Assembly: GCA_000611775.1 (NCBI GenBank)
Contig: KK106982.1
Span: 744,001-808,000 of the forward strand
Source: Umbilicaria muhlenbergii
Lineage: Eukaryota; Ascomycota; Lecanoromycetes; Umbilicariales; Umbilicariaceae
Reading direction: 5' to 3'
Length of the DNA stretch: 64,000 bases
A program made the translations under genes and the position numbers. The notes under the pieces were generated by a model. That model was not told the origin of the DNA. It ran no database searches and worked only from the letters and a program-made list of their open reading frames with translations. Below, piece after piece: positions 45,313 to 60,039 of the stretch (its first letter is position 1; each line of letters begins with the position of its first letter).

Positions 45313-45922
45313 ATGGCTGATCCCACGGAGCCAGTCGCCGCGCAGACGGCAGCACAGGCGAAGGATGAAGAAACATTGCCAAAATTGTCCATTGCCGATT
45401 TTAGAGTATACAATGGCATGGCGGAGCATATGGAATACTTCGTAGGCATTTAATCGACCATGATGGCAGCGCCACATACTAACACTCACCTAGCACAATA
45501 ACTTCCGGCAAACATGGAAAGTTCTCTACGCAGCCTGCTCCAGTGGCAAGCGTCCTTCGGACATGTCCATTCGACAATTTTTGTCCACGGGCCTACAGTT
45601 TTGCCACCACTTGCATATGCACCATGGGATTGAAGAGGCTCATATCTTTCCTGTCCTGGCCAAGAAGATGCCGGCGTTCCGCAAAGAGCTCGAACTCCTT
45701 ACGCAACATAAACAGATCCACAAAGGATTGGACAAATTCGAGACATACCTAGAAGAGTGTAAAAATGGAGAGCGAGAGTTGAGGTTGGAGGAAATGAAGA
45801 CATTGATGGACACATTTGGAGCCGTGCTGTGGGCGCATTTGGATGATGAGGTGAAGGAGTTGACTGCCGAGAACATGCGCAAATACTGGACAATCCAAGA
45901 GATGAGGTCTATGCCCATGTAG
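45313..45922 (+). CDS. Hemerythrin-like HHE-domain protein
   Basis: A non-heme di-iron four-helix HHE protein. Exon 1 is 45,313-45,441 and exon 2 is 45,494-45,922; 185 residues. The Ala-rich N-terminus leads to FRVYNGMAEHMEYF|HNNFRQTWKV, FCHHLHMHHGIEEAHIFPVL, LLTQHKQIHKGLDKFETYL and AVLWAHLDDEVKEL, which supply the His and Glu ligands at the expected spacing. The C-terminus ends TIQEMRSMPM. Fungal members are implicated in oxygen or iron sensing, but no specific role can be assigned here. No signal peptide, so probably cytosolic. Start at 45,313 because it is the first ATG giving a normal-length N-terminus. Complete. Confidence 0.9.
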
Positions 45923-46736
45923 TCCCGGTGTAATTCCTGATGGACATCTCTCGTTTGTATCCAGAGGTAGATCGTCCGATGTGAAAGCGGATTCAAGTTC
46001 GCAAATGCCGAGCACGAAGTATCGAGCCTTCCTCATCTGCGTACCTGATGGTTGGACAGAATTTCTTTCTCAGTAGTATGTGGCAGTGGATCAAGGGACG
46101 CCCAAAACATGGAGCAAGTAGTCGTAATCATAATATAACTAATGTTGATAGGCTGGTCCTCTCAGTCCTGGAGGAGAGCCATTCACTTCTGGTTTGTTTG
46201 GCAGGCACTGTCCTTGTCCTAGTCGCGAGACGCTTCGGCCACCACTGCATGTCCACATGCAATTTGGCCCCCCTCTCAGTCAGCTTGACGTCGGTCACGC
46301 ATCCAGTTCACATATCAGAAAGGACAAAACGCGCATGGAGACTTGACGCCCCGAGCATCTGACTCCCAACTCCCCGGGGTTACTTTTGGTCTCGTCATCG
46401 CCCATTCAACATAGAGTCTGACGCAACCGCCGTACTGGACTACAAAGCGGCAGAGTTGACGGCAGTAGTGAAAGCTCTGCAAACTAGTCTGGGGATTAGC
46501 ATTCGACTTCACTGCACATATTGAGCCCTGGTTATACGGCGACTGTTTTCCTATCACCGGCCACGACAGATTTCCGCCAAAAGAGGGTTGTAGCCGAAGC
46601 AGCATCACACATGTTCTCGAGCCCGCTTTGCCTTTCGGACAGCGCAGCTTTGACCGAGCATTTGACTTCCAACAAGGCCTAGATACCATCAGGGTCGCTG
46701 ACCTCACGCTGGTCAAACGACCACTAGATCGCCAAG
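45923..46736. other. Upstream region of PKC1
   Basis: 814 bp holding the 3' end of the hemerythrin-like gene and the PKC1 promoter and leader. PKC1 genes often have long leaders. No other gene seen. Confidence 0.4.
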
Positions 46737-50634
<3,898 letters not shown>

Positions 50635-51813
50635 GCGCCTTTATCATCCCGCTTGAGTTGGATTGTCCCCGACCCTGGCATCGGCACCGGTGCAGCGAGA
50701 GAAGACGCAATGTCCTCGGTATCATTGCGGTGGATGGGCGGATGGGCAGTGATGTTTTTGTTCTTCAATACCACGTAGGGTTCGGTGGGGTGGATGGGAT
50801 GCGAGAAGGTCAGTATATCTTGGAAGCTTGGTAGGAGGTTATCAGATAGGCCAGCGAGCCGTGCGATGCTCAGCACGGGCAGCGCGTGGGGTTGTGTACC
50901 GACAGTCCTGAAGCCACAATGACCGTGGAAATTGATTAGACAGGCTATAGAACCTGATCATGAGACCGGACACACGAGCATGACCGTTTTGCAGTGATTC
51001 AATGTCGGAGCATGCTTGAGGCTGGCAGGCAGATCCGAGTTGTTCCGTATTGCATCGCCAATGGCTACGAGGTTCACGGACATAGCCAATAGATAAGGTA
51101 ACACGCTCCTTCAGCGGTATCGGCCCGATCAGGTCATCACACAATCACGACATACTCACTTGATCAGACAGGCCATTGCTCAGTAGATGATGTGGTCGTT
51201 GGTCAGCGTGGTGCTTGATCCTGGAGGGTTGGAAACAAGCATGCGGCAGATCGGCATCCGCAGCGGCACCAGCATGCGAGTTCTTCCCTTCCCTGCGACG
51301 CCGCCTCGTGCCTCGAGTGCTGCCGGCACACCCACGACACCCACGACACCCACGACACCCACGACACCCACGACACCCTCTCGAGTCTCCCCCCCGTCCT
51401 TTGTCGACGGAGTAGGATCAAGCCAAGTGATTCAGCCAACGCCGAAAGTTCCGGGCTCCTCAGCGCCCTCGTTGCAGTTCGCTGCCATGCAGGTGTGGCG
51501 TGGATTGATGGGGTAATGCGGCAATACCTCGCCCTCGGTAGACAGACACGACTCGTGCTATTCGCTGCCATCATCCCAGTCGATGCTAATCAAAGTTCGT
51601 CATGCCGTTTTTGATGTCATCTTCCATCGTTGATCCGTGCCCCAAGGGAGGTACCGTTGCACCCAAGTAAAAATCATCACTGTCCCCCACAGTCCCGCCG
51701 AGATGCCAGACTCGCATCTGCTGCTTAATGTTTTCTGCCGGTGAACTGCTGTGACACTTTGCGAACACCCTGATACCTGATATTCGCCCCAAACTGTGGC
51801 CGTGTGTAGCATC
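50635..51813. other. Long intergenic region with a 9-bp minisatellite
   Basis: Nearly 1.2 kb between PKC1 and the Sng1-like gene. It contains the ACACCCACG repeat listed separately. Frames on both strands over the repeat (PTT-like on plus, SWV-like on minus) follow from the repeat itself and are not evidence for a gene. A 100-codon minus frame at 50,842-51,144 is unsupported. Confidence 0.4.
51328..51381. repeat. 9-bp minisatellite (ACACCCACG)
   Basis: About five and a half perfect copies of the 9-bp unit ACACCCACG. A unit length divisible by three means any reading frame through it stays open. Likely variable in copy number. Confidence 0.95.
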
Positions 51814-53467
51814 ATGTCTACAGTCATGGCTCTTCGCCCAGGCGACGCGAACTCCCCAACGACGAGGTTCTACACGACCCAGAACGGGGGCTATGAAAAT
51901 AACTCCTCCTCAGATCGGACTTTAGGAGAACGAAACACTAGCATTCACACAAGCGCTGACAATGACGAACCTGCGGATGGCGGCGAAAAAGGCGACAAAA
52001 AAGGGCCTCCTCAGCCTGTTGGATTCTGGGACCACAGGTTAAACAAGGTGCGATTGGAGGTGTTTGGAGCGTGGGGGAAAACAAGTAAGAAGCCTTGCCG
52101 TGGACTGGTTGAGCGGTAAGCTGATGAATGCGGCAGCCTTGATACTCGCGACCTTCATTCTAGCAGTCCTCTCGCTTTACTGGGGTGTTCTATACCATGT
52201 CGAGTCGAATCTGTCATCTCTGGTCATATACGTGGTTGATTTCGATGGCCAACTAGCACCATACACCGGCGTGACCCCTCTAATAGGGCCGATGATAACC
52301 CAAACAACAGAGTCAATAGTGGCCAACACGCCAACCCATCTGGGATTCGGTACCCTACCTCCATCATCCTTCAACAATGACCCGATGGAAGTCCGCAGGG
52401 CTGTGTTCGAGCAGCAAGCCTGGGCAGCAATAGTGATCAACGCGAACGCTACCGCGCTCCTCCAGCAAGCCGTGAATACGGGCAACGCCTCTTATGACCC
52501 CTTAGGAGCCTGCCAGGTGATTTACGTCGAAGCCCGAGACCAAGAAACATATACGTACATCCTGCCGCAACTGAACGTCCTTCAGACGGAGATCACCTCC
52601 AAATTCGGGCAGATGTGGACGAGCAAGGTCCTTGCCAACACCAGCATCTCACGCACCAACCTCCAGCGAGCACCGCAAGCCCTCAGCCCGGCTATAGGCT
52701 TCTCGCAATTCAACTTGCGGCCTTTTGGCCCACCGCAGGCTGTTCCGGCTGTCACTATCGGGCTTATCTATCTGATCATCATCGCCTTCTTCTCTTTTAC
52801 CTTCTTCCTTCCGATCCACATGAAGTTTGTCAAGTCACCGGGGCATCCGCCTCTCAAATTCAACCAGCTCATCATCTGGCGCTGGGTCGCCACAATGGCC
52901 GCCTATTTCTTCATGTCGCTGGCTTACTCGCTCATCTCCCTGGCTTTTCAGATCCCTTTCAGCCACGACCCGGGCTCGATGTACGTCAGCGTCACCAACC
53001 CGGATGCTTATGGCAAGGGCACGTTTGTGGTGTACTGGATGATCAACTGGGTCGGGATGATTGCATTGGGGTTGGCTTGCGAGAATGTGGCGATGTTGAT
53101 CGGACAGCCGTGGACAGCGATGTGGTTGATTTTCTGGGTCATCTCGAATGTTGCAACCGCTTTCTATGCGATTGAGTTGTCGCCGCATTTCTATTATTGG
53201 GGTTATGCTTGGCCGTTGCACAATAGTGAGCCCCCCAACCCCACTGCTTCTCAGTGAGATGTACTGACTGGGTTACCTGCCACAGTTGTCGAAGCATCAC
53301 GCTCTACGCTTTTCGATCTGCATTCACGAATCGGCCTCAACCTCGGCGTGTTATTCGCCTGGGTCGCTATCAACACTATCTTCTTCCCAGTCTGCTGCTA
53401 CTTCATGCGATGGAAGACGACGCGGTCCAAGTCTTGGAAGGAGAAAGAATCTGAGCAGAAGAAGTAA
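51814..53467 (+). CDS. Sng1-like DUF3533 multi-pass membrane protein
   Basis: Fungal DUF3533 protein related to yeast Sng1 (nitrosoguanidine resistance), possibly a lipid or export-related membrane protein. Three exons: 51,814-52,084, 52,137-53,225 and 53,286-53,467. The cytosolic, Ser/Asp-rich N-terminus ends FWDHRLNKVRLEVFGAWGK, then the first helix TLILATFILAVLSLYWGVLY. A large luminal/extracellular domain follows with the family's VIYVVDFDG and LGFGTLPPSSF, DPxxxxxxVxxQxAWxAIVINANAT-like block. Five or six helices lie in the C-terminal half (LIYLIIIAFFSFTFFLPIHM, MAAYFFMSLAYSLISLAF, MIALGLACENVAMLI), and the spliced end is FDLHSRIGLNLGVLFAWVA. The tail is Lys-rich (SKSWKEKESEQKK). The start at 51,814 is the first ATG in frame. 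Complete. Confidence 0.92.
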
Positions 53468-53613
53468 TTACGGGGGGTTCCTCGTCGGCTTGACTGGGGA
53501 TCGACTGTACATAAGAAAATCTAATGTCGCATGTTTAATGTTTACGTTTGCACATCCTCAGCATAGTTTAGGCACGAAATAGGCGTCTGGGGAATCAATC
53601 AATTCTTCACATA

Positions 53614-54723
53614 TTAAACTACTCTTAACGAACCCTGGCTCCCCCTCCCCTCCTCTCTCCTCCCGTCCCCCACTACTTCGCCACCCTCCCCCCCTTCACC
53701 CCCGTCCCCGTCCCCGTCCCCGTCCCCGTCCCGCCAAACCATCCCCGTCCCCGTCCCCTTCCCCTTCCCCTTCCCCTTCCTACCCCCGGCGGCCGCCCGC
53801 AGCCGCCTCTCCTCCGCCAACCACTCCGCCCACGCCTCCATCTCCCCCAACGCCTTCCTCATCCTCGACAGCCGGTCGGGGAGCACCCGGTGGTGCTGCA
53901 GCGGCAGGACTTGCTTCCATGCCGCCCAGTCTGCCATGGCGATGGTGCGGCCGGCGGGGTCGGTCGTGTAGTTGGCCAGAAAGGCCTCGAGCTCGGTGAG
54001 GGCTAGAAAGGGGGGGTTAGTGGATGTATGGATGTAAGGGAGGTGGGGTGGAGGGACGCCGGGGGTGTGGAACGGGGGGGAAGAGGTGGAGGGGATGTAG
54101 TGCTGAGGTGGAAGAGAAGGGGGACGGGGGGTCGCCGGGGAAGTGGAAAGACAAGCGCAGAGGTGCTGGGGAGATAGTGCAGAGGGTTGGGAAGGGGTGC
54201 AGGCGGCCGCCGGGGGAGTACATGCGTGAGTAATGTCACAAGAGAAAACAGGAAGAAACAGCTATGTAGAATAGCTCATGAACGCAACGTTGCCCACGAC
54301 GGCGCCCTCCTGTCTGCTTTCACAGCAAACAAGACCCAAAAAGCACAGAAGGAATCAAGGGCGGGCGGCCGCCAGGATTGTGCAAAGACAGGTACAGAAG
54401 TGCTAAAGGTATAGTGCTGAGATTGGTGAAAAAGGAGACGGGCGGCCGCCGGGAGAGTTGATGCGTGAAAAACCTCACAAAGCAAAAGCAAGTAGAGAAT
54501 TCTTATGGATGCAGCATCGCCCTCGACGGCGCCCTCCCGTAGCAAACACATCAAGTACTTACAAGCAAGAATCTCGCTCCACTCCTCCTTCTCCCAACTG
54601 CTGAGGGCCGCGGGGGGGACGTTTGAGAACTGGCAATCACACCCATGTCAGCTGCACGCCTGGCTCAAAAAGGTGCAGGTGAGGTAGGGCGTTACTTACG
54701 GTTGAGGCGTGCCTGGTTGGCAT
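53614..54723 (-). CDS. Unrecognised protein with repeat-expanded intron
   Basis: Three-exon model: 54,723-54,700 (MPTRHAST), 54,629-54,563 (FSNVPPAALSSWEKEEWSEI) and 54,002-53,614, joined in frame at GT-AG sites. About 159 residues. The third exon has LTELEAFLANYTTDPAGRTI, MADWAAWKQVLPLQHHRVLP and a helical RLSRMRKALGEMEAWAEWL, then a low-complexity tail of GKGKGKG and GDGDGDG from six-base C-rich repeats (53,690-53,790). I do not recognise the family; the tail suggests a disordered, charged end. The second intron is 560 bp, an order of magnitude longer than its neighbours, and is filled with tandem repeats (separate entry). Splice sites are plausible but not proven, and exon 1 is very short. 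Confidence 0.55.
54003..54562. repeat. Tandem ~235-bp repeats filling an intron
   Basis: The intron contains two recognisable copies and a degenerate third of a ~235-bp unit. Each copy carries GGCGGCCGCCGGG followed by AGT(A/T)xATGCGTGA and a TCACAA, then, further on, CGACGGCGCCCTCC. Repeat landmarks: GGCGGCCGCC at about 54,202, 54,365 and 54,442; CGACGGCGCCCTCC at about 54,297 and 54,533. The GCGGCCGC core is a NotI-like palindrome. Growth by slippage or unequal exchange inside an intron is the simple reading. Confidence 0.75.
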
Positions 54724-55279
54724 CTTGCGCTCTGGTTGGTGATGATAATGGTGATGGTGGTGATGGTGGTGGTGCTGGGGTCTTGAGGTTTGAGAAGTGG
54801 TGAGGTGGTGAGGTGGTGCGGTATGGAGGGTGCCGTGGATGTGGATGTCGACAGATGGGGAGGTTAGGGGAGGTGAGGTGAGGTGAGGTATATATCTCGA
54901 AAGTGTAGATCGCCCTAGTCCCGACGTGGCCGGCGGCTGGGGCGACGACATCATCGTCTGGGGGCCTCTGAGCGGCTGGGATAGGGCTGGGGCGACGACA
55001 TCATCATCACCTGAGGCACCCCCGAGCACTCTTAGAACAGAGCAACAGCGACGACATCATCATCTGGGGGCCTCTGAGCGGCTGGGATAGGGCTGGGGCG
55101 ACGACATCATCATCACCTGAGGCACCCCCGAGCACTCTAGAACAGGGCAACAGCGACGACATCATCAACTGGGGCACCTCTGAGCATGTCTTCGAACAGG
55201 GCTAGTAATTGCATACCTCTATGGAGCAACTATCTAGCGGTATCAATAGCTACCTGCATACGAATTTAGTAGCTAACCG
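54724..55279. other. Intergenic region with repeats
   Basis: 556 bp between the unrecognised minus-strand gene and the 3' end of the ProRS gene. Left part is GT-rich (GGTGATGGTGG, GAGGTGAGG runs); the right part is the ~107-bp tandem repeat listed next. No gene seen. Confidence 0.5.
54935..55200. repeat. ~107-bp tandem repeat, about 2.4 copies
   Basis: Repeated landmark GCGACGACATCATC at about 54,942, 54,992, 55,048, 55,099 and 55,153. A full unit carries two such boxes, one followed by TGGGGGCCTCTGAGCGG and the other by ACCTGAGGCACCCCCGAGCA, so the 107-bp unit is itself built from two related ~50-bp parts. Copies are over 90% alike by eye, implying recent duplication. Confidence 0.85.
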
Positions 55280-57223
55280 TCAGTGGGACAAGGGAAGTGA
55301 CTTACGGCCAAACAAACACCACTTCTCTGCCATATTCCCGCAGTTCGGGTTCGTACACTTCGTCTCCCCCTTCACAATGCCCTCCGGCTGCTCAAATGGA
55401 ATACACAAGCTCTTGGCCCCCATGCTCGGCGCCTTTGCATCCTCCGGCGTGTCGTCGCCGATGTCCTTCCTCGCGCTCAACTCTTTGATCTCGTCCTCGC
55501 ATTTCTCGGTCAGGCAATGTGGGATTAAGCAGACGTTCTTCGCATTCAGTGATGGGACGAAGTCATCCCAATTGGTGATATGCTTGATGTGCGACTTGAA
55601 TTGCTCGTCTGCGCGCTTGTACAGATCCGCTTGTATAGTCTCGAGGAGGGCTGGGACTTCCTTGCCAAGCTCGGTGATGGGAATCGTGCCTTTGCCCTCC
55701 TTACCGGGGATATCTCGGCGTGATGTGGTTACAAAGTGGCCTCCCGACTCGCCAGGTCCGAATTCGAGACGGAGAGGCACACCTTTCTGTTCCCACTCGT
55801 TGAACTTCCAGCCAGGAGAGTAACCATCACGCAGGTCTGTGTCTACACGAACATTGGCTTCTTCGAGAACGGCTGCTAATGCATCGACTTCCTTGTAAAG
55901 ATGCGATTTCTCGTCGTCAGTTGACTTGGCGGTGATTCCGACTGGGACGATGATAACCTGCGTTTCAACAACGCGGGGTGGGAGAACGAGGCCGCGGTTA
56001 TCACCGTGGATCATGACCATGACACCGATGACGCGGGTAGAAAGACCCCAGGAGTTCTGCCACACATGAAGTGGGGCTTTCTTCTCGCCTTCCTTTGCTG
56101 AAGGGTCTTCCACGGTGATACCGAACATCTTACTGAAGTTTTGGCCTAAGCAGTGGCTTGTTCCGCCCTGAATACCGCGGCCGGTGGCGGGGATATAACC
56201 TTCAACTGTGGTTGTGTAGAGACCACCTGCAAACTTCTCTTTCTCCGTCTTCTGGCCTCGAATTACAGGTACTGCTAGCAGCTCTTCGTATACGCCAGCA
56301 TACCAATCCAAAATCTGTAGTACCTCTTCTCCAGCTGCTTCTTTTGTAAGATGGGCTGTATGACCTTCCTGCCACAAGAACTCCCGCGTCCGTAGGAAGG
56401 GCTGGGGGTGCTTGAACTCCCATCGCACCACCGAATTCCATTGGTTCAGTCGTAGCGGTAGGTCGCGGTGACTTCTGATCCATTTGGCGTAGTAGGGGTA
56501 CATGACAGTTTCTGAGGTTGGGCGAATAGCTATCTTCTTCTCGAGCGGTGTGTTGCCACTCAAATAAATGTCAGCATTTCTTCCATACATGATTAGCAAG
56601 TTGAAGCCTACGCGTGTGTGACCCATGCTACCTCCGCTGCAAAGCCCTCGATATGGTCCTTCTCCCTCTCCAGTACATCTTGCGAGACAAACATTGGGAA
56701 CGAGCAGTTCTTCACACCAAGCTTTTTGATTCTCTTGTTGAACCATTGTTGTATTTCCTCCCAGATAAAGTACGACGCAGGCTAAGAAGCTGTCAGTAAT
56801 CGAGCTGCAAAAATGTGTAAGCTCACTGGCCTTCAATATGTAGCAGCCGGAGACATCATAGTAGTCCAGCATATCCCCCTTGGTCAGGACTTGCTGGTAC
56901 CACGCTGAGAAGTCATCCTCCTTGGCCACGTCTATACCAATGAGAGCTGCGCCTTCAATCTTCTTTTTGGGAGCTTTGTTTACAGCTTTTTTGGCCTCTG
57001 CCCGTCCGGCTTCCTTGATAGTGCTGGTGGATGATTTATTTGCTTTCTCAGCGGCTAACTTCTCCTGTTTAGCGGCTTTCTTGAGTGCGCTCTTGGAAAT
57101 CTCCTTGGGCTCAACCTCTCCGCCGTTCACAGCTGCCGTCCCATCTGCGAGCGGCTGGCTCGTCGAGTCGGCTCCTGTATCTTGTGCAGCTCCCCAAGCT
57201 TGATTCGTACCATGGTCGGCCAT
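55280..57223 (-). CDS. Cytosolic prolyl-tRNA synthetase
   Basis: Class II synthetase of the eukaryote/archaeal type, charging tRNA-Pro. Three exons: 57,223-56,831, 56,781-56,612 and 56,558-55,280; about 613 residues. A Lys/Ala-rich N-terminal stretch (about residues 40-95) precedes the catalytic core; there is no YbaK-like editing domain. Class II marks: [43 protein letters not shown] and [21 protein letters not shown], then the anticodon-binding part with [10 protein letters not shown] and [17 protein letters not shown]. The C-terminal zinc-binding-like domain has [19 protein letters not shown]. Oddities: intron 1 seems to use a GC donor (see findings), and the last codons are uncertain: relatives usually end FGRSY, whereas an unspliced reading here ends ...SLPLSH; a last short intron could change that. 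Divergent from CCT1 (275 bp). Confidence 0.92.
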   Translation of the reverse strand: MADHGTNQAWGAAQDTGADSTSQPLADGTAAVNGGEVEPKEISKSALKKAAKQEKLAAEKANKSSTSTIKEAGRAEAKKAVNKAPKKKIEGAALIGIDVAKEDDFSAWYQQVLTKGDMLDYYDVSGCYILKASELTHFCSSITDSFLACVVLYLGGNTTMVQQENQKAWCEELLVPNVCLARCTGEGEGPYRGLCSGGSMGHTRVGFNLLIMYGRNADIYLSGNTPLEKKIAIRPTSETVMYPYYAKWIRSHRDLPLRLNQWNSVVRWEFKHPQPFLRTREFLWQEGHTAHLTKEAAGEEVLQILDWYAGVYEELLAVPVIRGQKTEKEKFAGGLYTTTVEGYIPATGRGIQGGTSHCLGQNFSKMFGITVEDPSAKEGEKKAPLHVWQNSWGLSTRVIGVMVMIHGDNRGLVLPPRVVETQVIIVPVGITAKSTDDEKSHLYKEVDALAAVLEEANVRVDTDLRDGYSPGWKFNEWEQKGVPLRLEFGPGESGGHFVTTSRRDIPGKEGKGTIPITELGKEVPALLETIQADLYKRADEQFKSHIKHITNWDDFVPSLNAKNVCLIPHCLTEKCEDEIKELSARKDIGDDTPEDAKAPSMGAKSLCIPFEQPEGIVKGETKCTNPNCGNMAEKWCLFGRKSLPLSH

Positions 57224-57498
57224 TGCGGTATCGCTAGTTCAAGCCAGTGGATTAGTTATGTGAGTTGCCAGATGAGAAAGTGTGCTCATGAGTCAATGGT
57301 CAATTACATGTACTCTTACGGTGTGGGGACGAATCAGTGACAGGGATCAGAGTGCACACTGTAGGGCTGATGATTTTGAGCCTCAGTCGCGTGGTCGCGC
57401 TTACCTGAACCCAAGAGCTTCAGAAATTCTCCAGAAGCTACATCACAACCCTATCGCCCTTCCGCCCCCAGTCCCCTCCTCAGCGAAGCACCGTGAGA
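57224..57498. promoter_or_regulatory. Bidirectional promoter ProRS / CCT1
   Basis: 275 bp between two divergent start codons of strongly expressed housekeeping genes. No specific motif identified with confidence. Confidence 0.45.
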
Positions 57499-59479
57499 AT
57501 GACGAGTCTATTCGAGCAGCCTCGCAATGCGGGAACGTTGTGTAAGGAATCTACCCTGGCGCATCCATCATCATTTCCGTGCTAATAGATTGTATAGTCC
57601 TTGGGGGTACAAAGATCAGTGGTGCGGACATCAGAGATCAGAACGGTGCGTTCCCTCCTTGATTATAGCTGTCTATTAGTACTGATCGTTGCGTAGTTCT
57701 CGCCACGCAAGCCATAGCAAATGTAGTCAAAAGCTCATTCGGCCCTTCAGGGCTGGATAAGATGATGGTCGACGATATTGGAGTATGCGTCTGGGATTAC
57801 ACTCTACTAATGCTTCATGCTGATGGTTTCTAGGATGTCACAGTAACCAACGACGGTGCGACGATATTAAGTCTTTTGGATGTGGAGCATCCCGCTGGAA
57901 AGATATTGGTCGACCTAGCACAACAACAAGATAAGGAGGCTAGTCGTCACGCCCTCCGCTACTTCAAGATTATGTATTAACACCCTGCAGGTCGGCGATG
58001 GAACTACATCAGTTGTCATAATAGCAGCAGAGCTACTCCGCCGCGCAAACGAGCTTATGAAAAACCGCATCCACCCCACCACCATCATTACCGGTTACCG
58101 ATTAGCACTCCGTGAAGCTGTGAAGTACATGAACGAAAATATCAGTACAAAAGTCGAACATCTAGGGAGGGAGTCACTCATCAACATCGCTAAAACCTCA
58201 ATGTCAAGCAAGATCATAGGCTCGGACTCGCATTTCTTTGCCAACATGGTCGTGGATGCTATGCAGTCGGTCAAATCGACTAACGTCCGCAATGAAACGA
58301 AATATCCCGTGAAGGCAGTAAACGTTCTCAAGGCACATGGAAAGAGTTCGTTAGAGTCAGTGTTGGTCAAGGGATATGCTCTAAATTGCACGGTTGCATC
58401 GCAAGCAATGAAGACACGGATAACGGACGCCAAAATTGCCTGTCTGGACATGAATCTTCAGAAAGAGCGCATGAAGTTGGGTGTACATATCACAATCGAC
58501 GACCCTCAGCAATTGGAGCAGATAAGGCAACGGGAAGCGGGAATGGTAATGGAGCGGGTCGAGATGATTTTGAAAGCTGGCGCGAACGTTGTCCTCACTA
58601 CGAAGGGAATCGATGACCTATGCCTCAAGCTGTTCATTGAAAAGGGCGCAATGGCCGTACGGAGATGCAAGAAGGAGGACCTAAGGAGAATAGCGAAGGC
58701 GACGGGTGCTGCGCTGGTCAGCTCATTATCAGACCTGAACGGAGACGAAAAATTCGAGCCAGCTTCGCTCGGACATGCAGAGGAGGTTTCGCAGGAGAGG
58801 ATATCGGATGACGAATGCATATTAGTCAAAGGGACGAAAGTGCACACGTCGGCATCAATCATCCTACGCGGCTCGAACGACTACCAATTGGACGAGATGG
58901 AGCGGTCGGTACACGATTCACTTTCTGCCGTCAAGCGTACGCTGGAAAGCGGAAGTATAGTGCCCGGCGGCGGTGCGGTGGAGACGGCGCTACATATCTA
59001 CCTAGAAGAATTCGCCGGCACAGTAGTAAGTACCTTCATCAAAAGAGCTGTAATAATGCCTGTTGTCCATCCTCACATTACTCCAGGGCTCCCGTGAACA
59101 ACTCGCCATCGGCGAATTCGCGCAATCCCTCCTCGTCATCCCCAAAACCCTAGCCGTCAACGCCGCCAAAGACTCCTCAACCCTAGTCGCGCAACTGCGC
59201 TCCCGCCACGCCCTGTCCCAACGCATCCAAGACGGCGACGCCAACGAAGACGAAAAGACCATCGCCAGAAAGAAGAACTACAAGAACTACGGCTTGGATC
59301 TGGTGAATGGGAAGGTGGTGGATGAAGTCAAGGCGGGGGTGCTGGAGCCCAGTATGAGTAAGGTGAAGCAATTGAAGAGTGCGGTGGAGGCGTGTATTGC
59401 GATTATGAGGATCGATACGCTAATTAAGCTGGATCCGGTACAGAGAGGGGGTGGGGAGGATGATGGGCATGGGCATTAG
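57499..59479 (+). CDS. CCT1: CCT chaperonin alpha subunit (TCP-1 alpha)
   Basis: Subunit of the cytosolic ring chaperonin that folds actin and tubulin. Six exons (57,499-57,541; 57,598-57,645; 57,697-57,782; 57,834-57,938; 57,991-59,025; 59,087-59,479) give 569 residues. Family motifs: [35 protein letters not shown], then VGDGTTSVV (the catalytic-Asp motif), a [15 protein letters not shown] block, [20 protein letters not shown], and the ATP-site [20 protein letters not shown]. The helix and end [20 protein letters not shown] fits the alpha subunit, as does the C-terminus ending GHGH. Intron 4 (57,939-57,990) appears to begin with GC rather than GT. Complete. Confidence 0.95.
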
Positions 59480-60039
59480 ATGATGAGGCGCGTGAACATG
59501 GCATATACCACCCTCTGTTGTCATAGATAACTTGCTATGCCAACAGAAAGATTCATCGCATTTGTACCATCCCTTTTGATAGATAATTCACCGGTTGAGG
59601 GTTCAGGTTCCTGCAAAAGTTCGACAAATACGTCATCAACTTAAAGAAGGCAGTAGTTGCAGAGAGAAAGAGGGCAGCGGAGAGAGGTATAGATGCAGAG
59701 GCAGATGTTGCTATGGGAGGAAAGAAGGACTTGAAGATCTTGTATCTGACGCTGATGATGAGACTTATCCTTGCCTCGAAATTAGGTAGCGAAGCTCTCC
59801 TGCTGCAAGACATGATCTTCTTCTATTTTGCGTCAAGCTAGTGAGCATCCCTCTGGTGTAATGCAGATTCATAGAGTGTCTATTGCTTGTCCTTTCGCCA
59901 ACGTTCCGGCTAGGATACCATCGACGCCTGCCACAGATTTGTCGGCAACAACAAACCAAGCACCATGCGATCAGTCCCTCTGCCGAAGCTAGCCCTCCTC
60001 AGCCTTGCTAGCCACTGCGTCCAGAAAAGACAACCAAGC
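59480..60039. other. Convergent intergenic with an orphan open frame
   Basis: 560 bp between the 3' ends of CCT1 and AKR. It holds the unassigned 80-codon frame at 59,599-59,841, described in the next entry. No other feature seen. Confidence 0.4.
59599..59841 (+). pseudogene. Orphan open frame, possible gene remnant
   Basis: An 80-codon plus frame that opens directly after a stop and has no ATG near its beginning. It has the look of real coding sequence (FLQKFDKYVINLKKAVVAER, RAAERGIDAEADVAMGGKK, LKILYLTLMMRLILASKLG): mixed helices, few low-complexity residues. I do not recognise it. It might be a lost exon of a former neighbour, or chance. The frame is interrupted on both sides. Confidence 0.25.

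Noticed and set aside
53690-53790. C-rich CCCCGT repeats as a possible G-quadruplex or promoter
   Set aside because: They translate in frame as the Gly/Asp/Lys-rich tail of the minus-strand gene; no independent evidence for a regulatory role.
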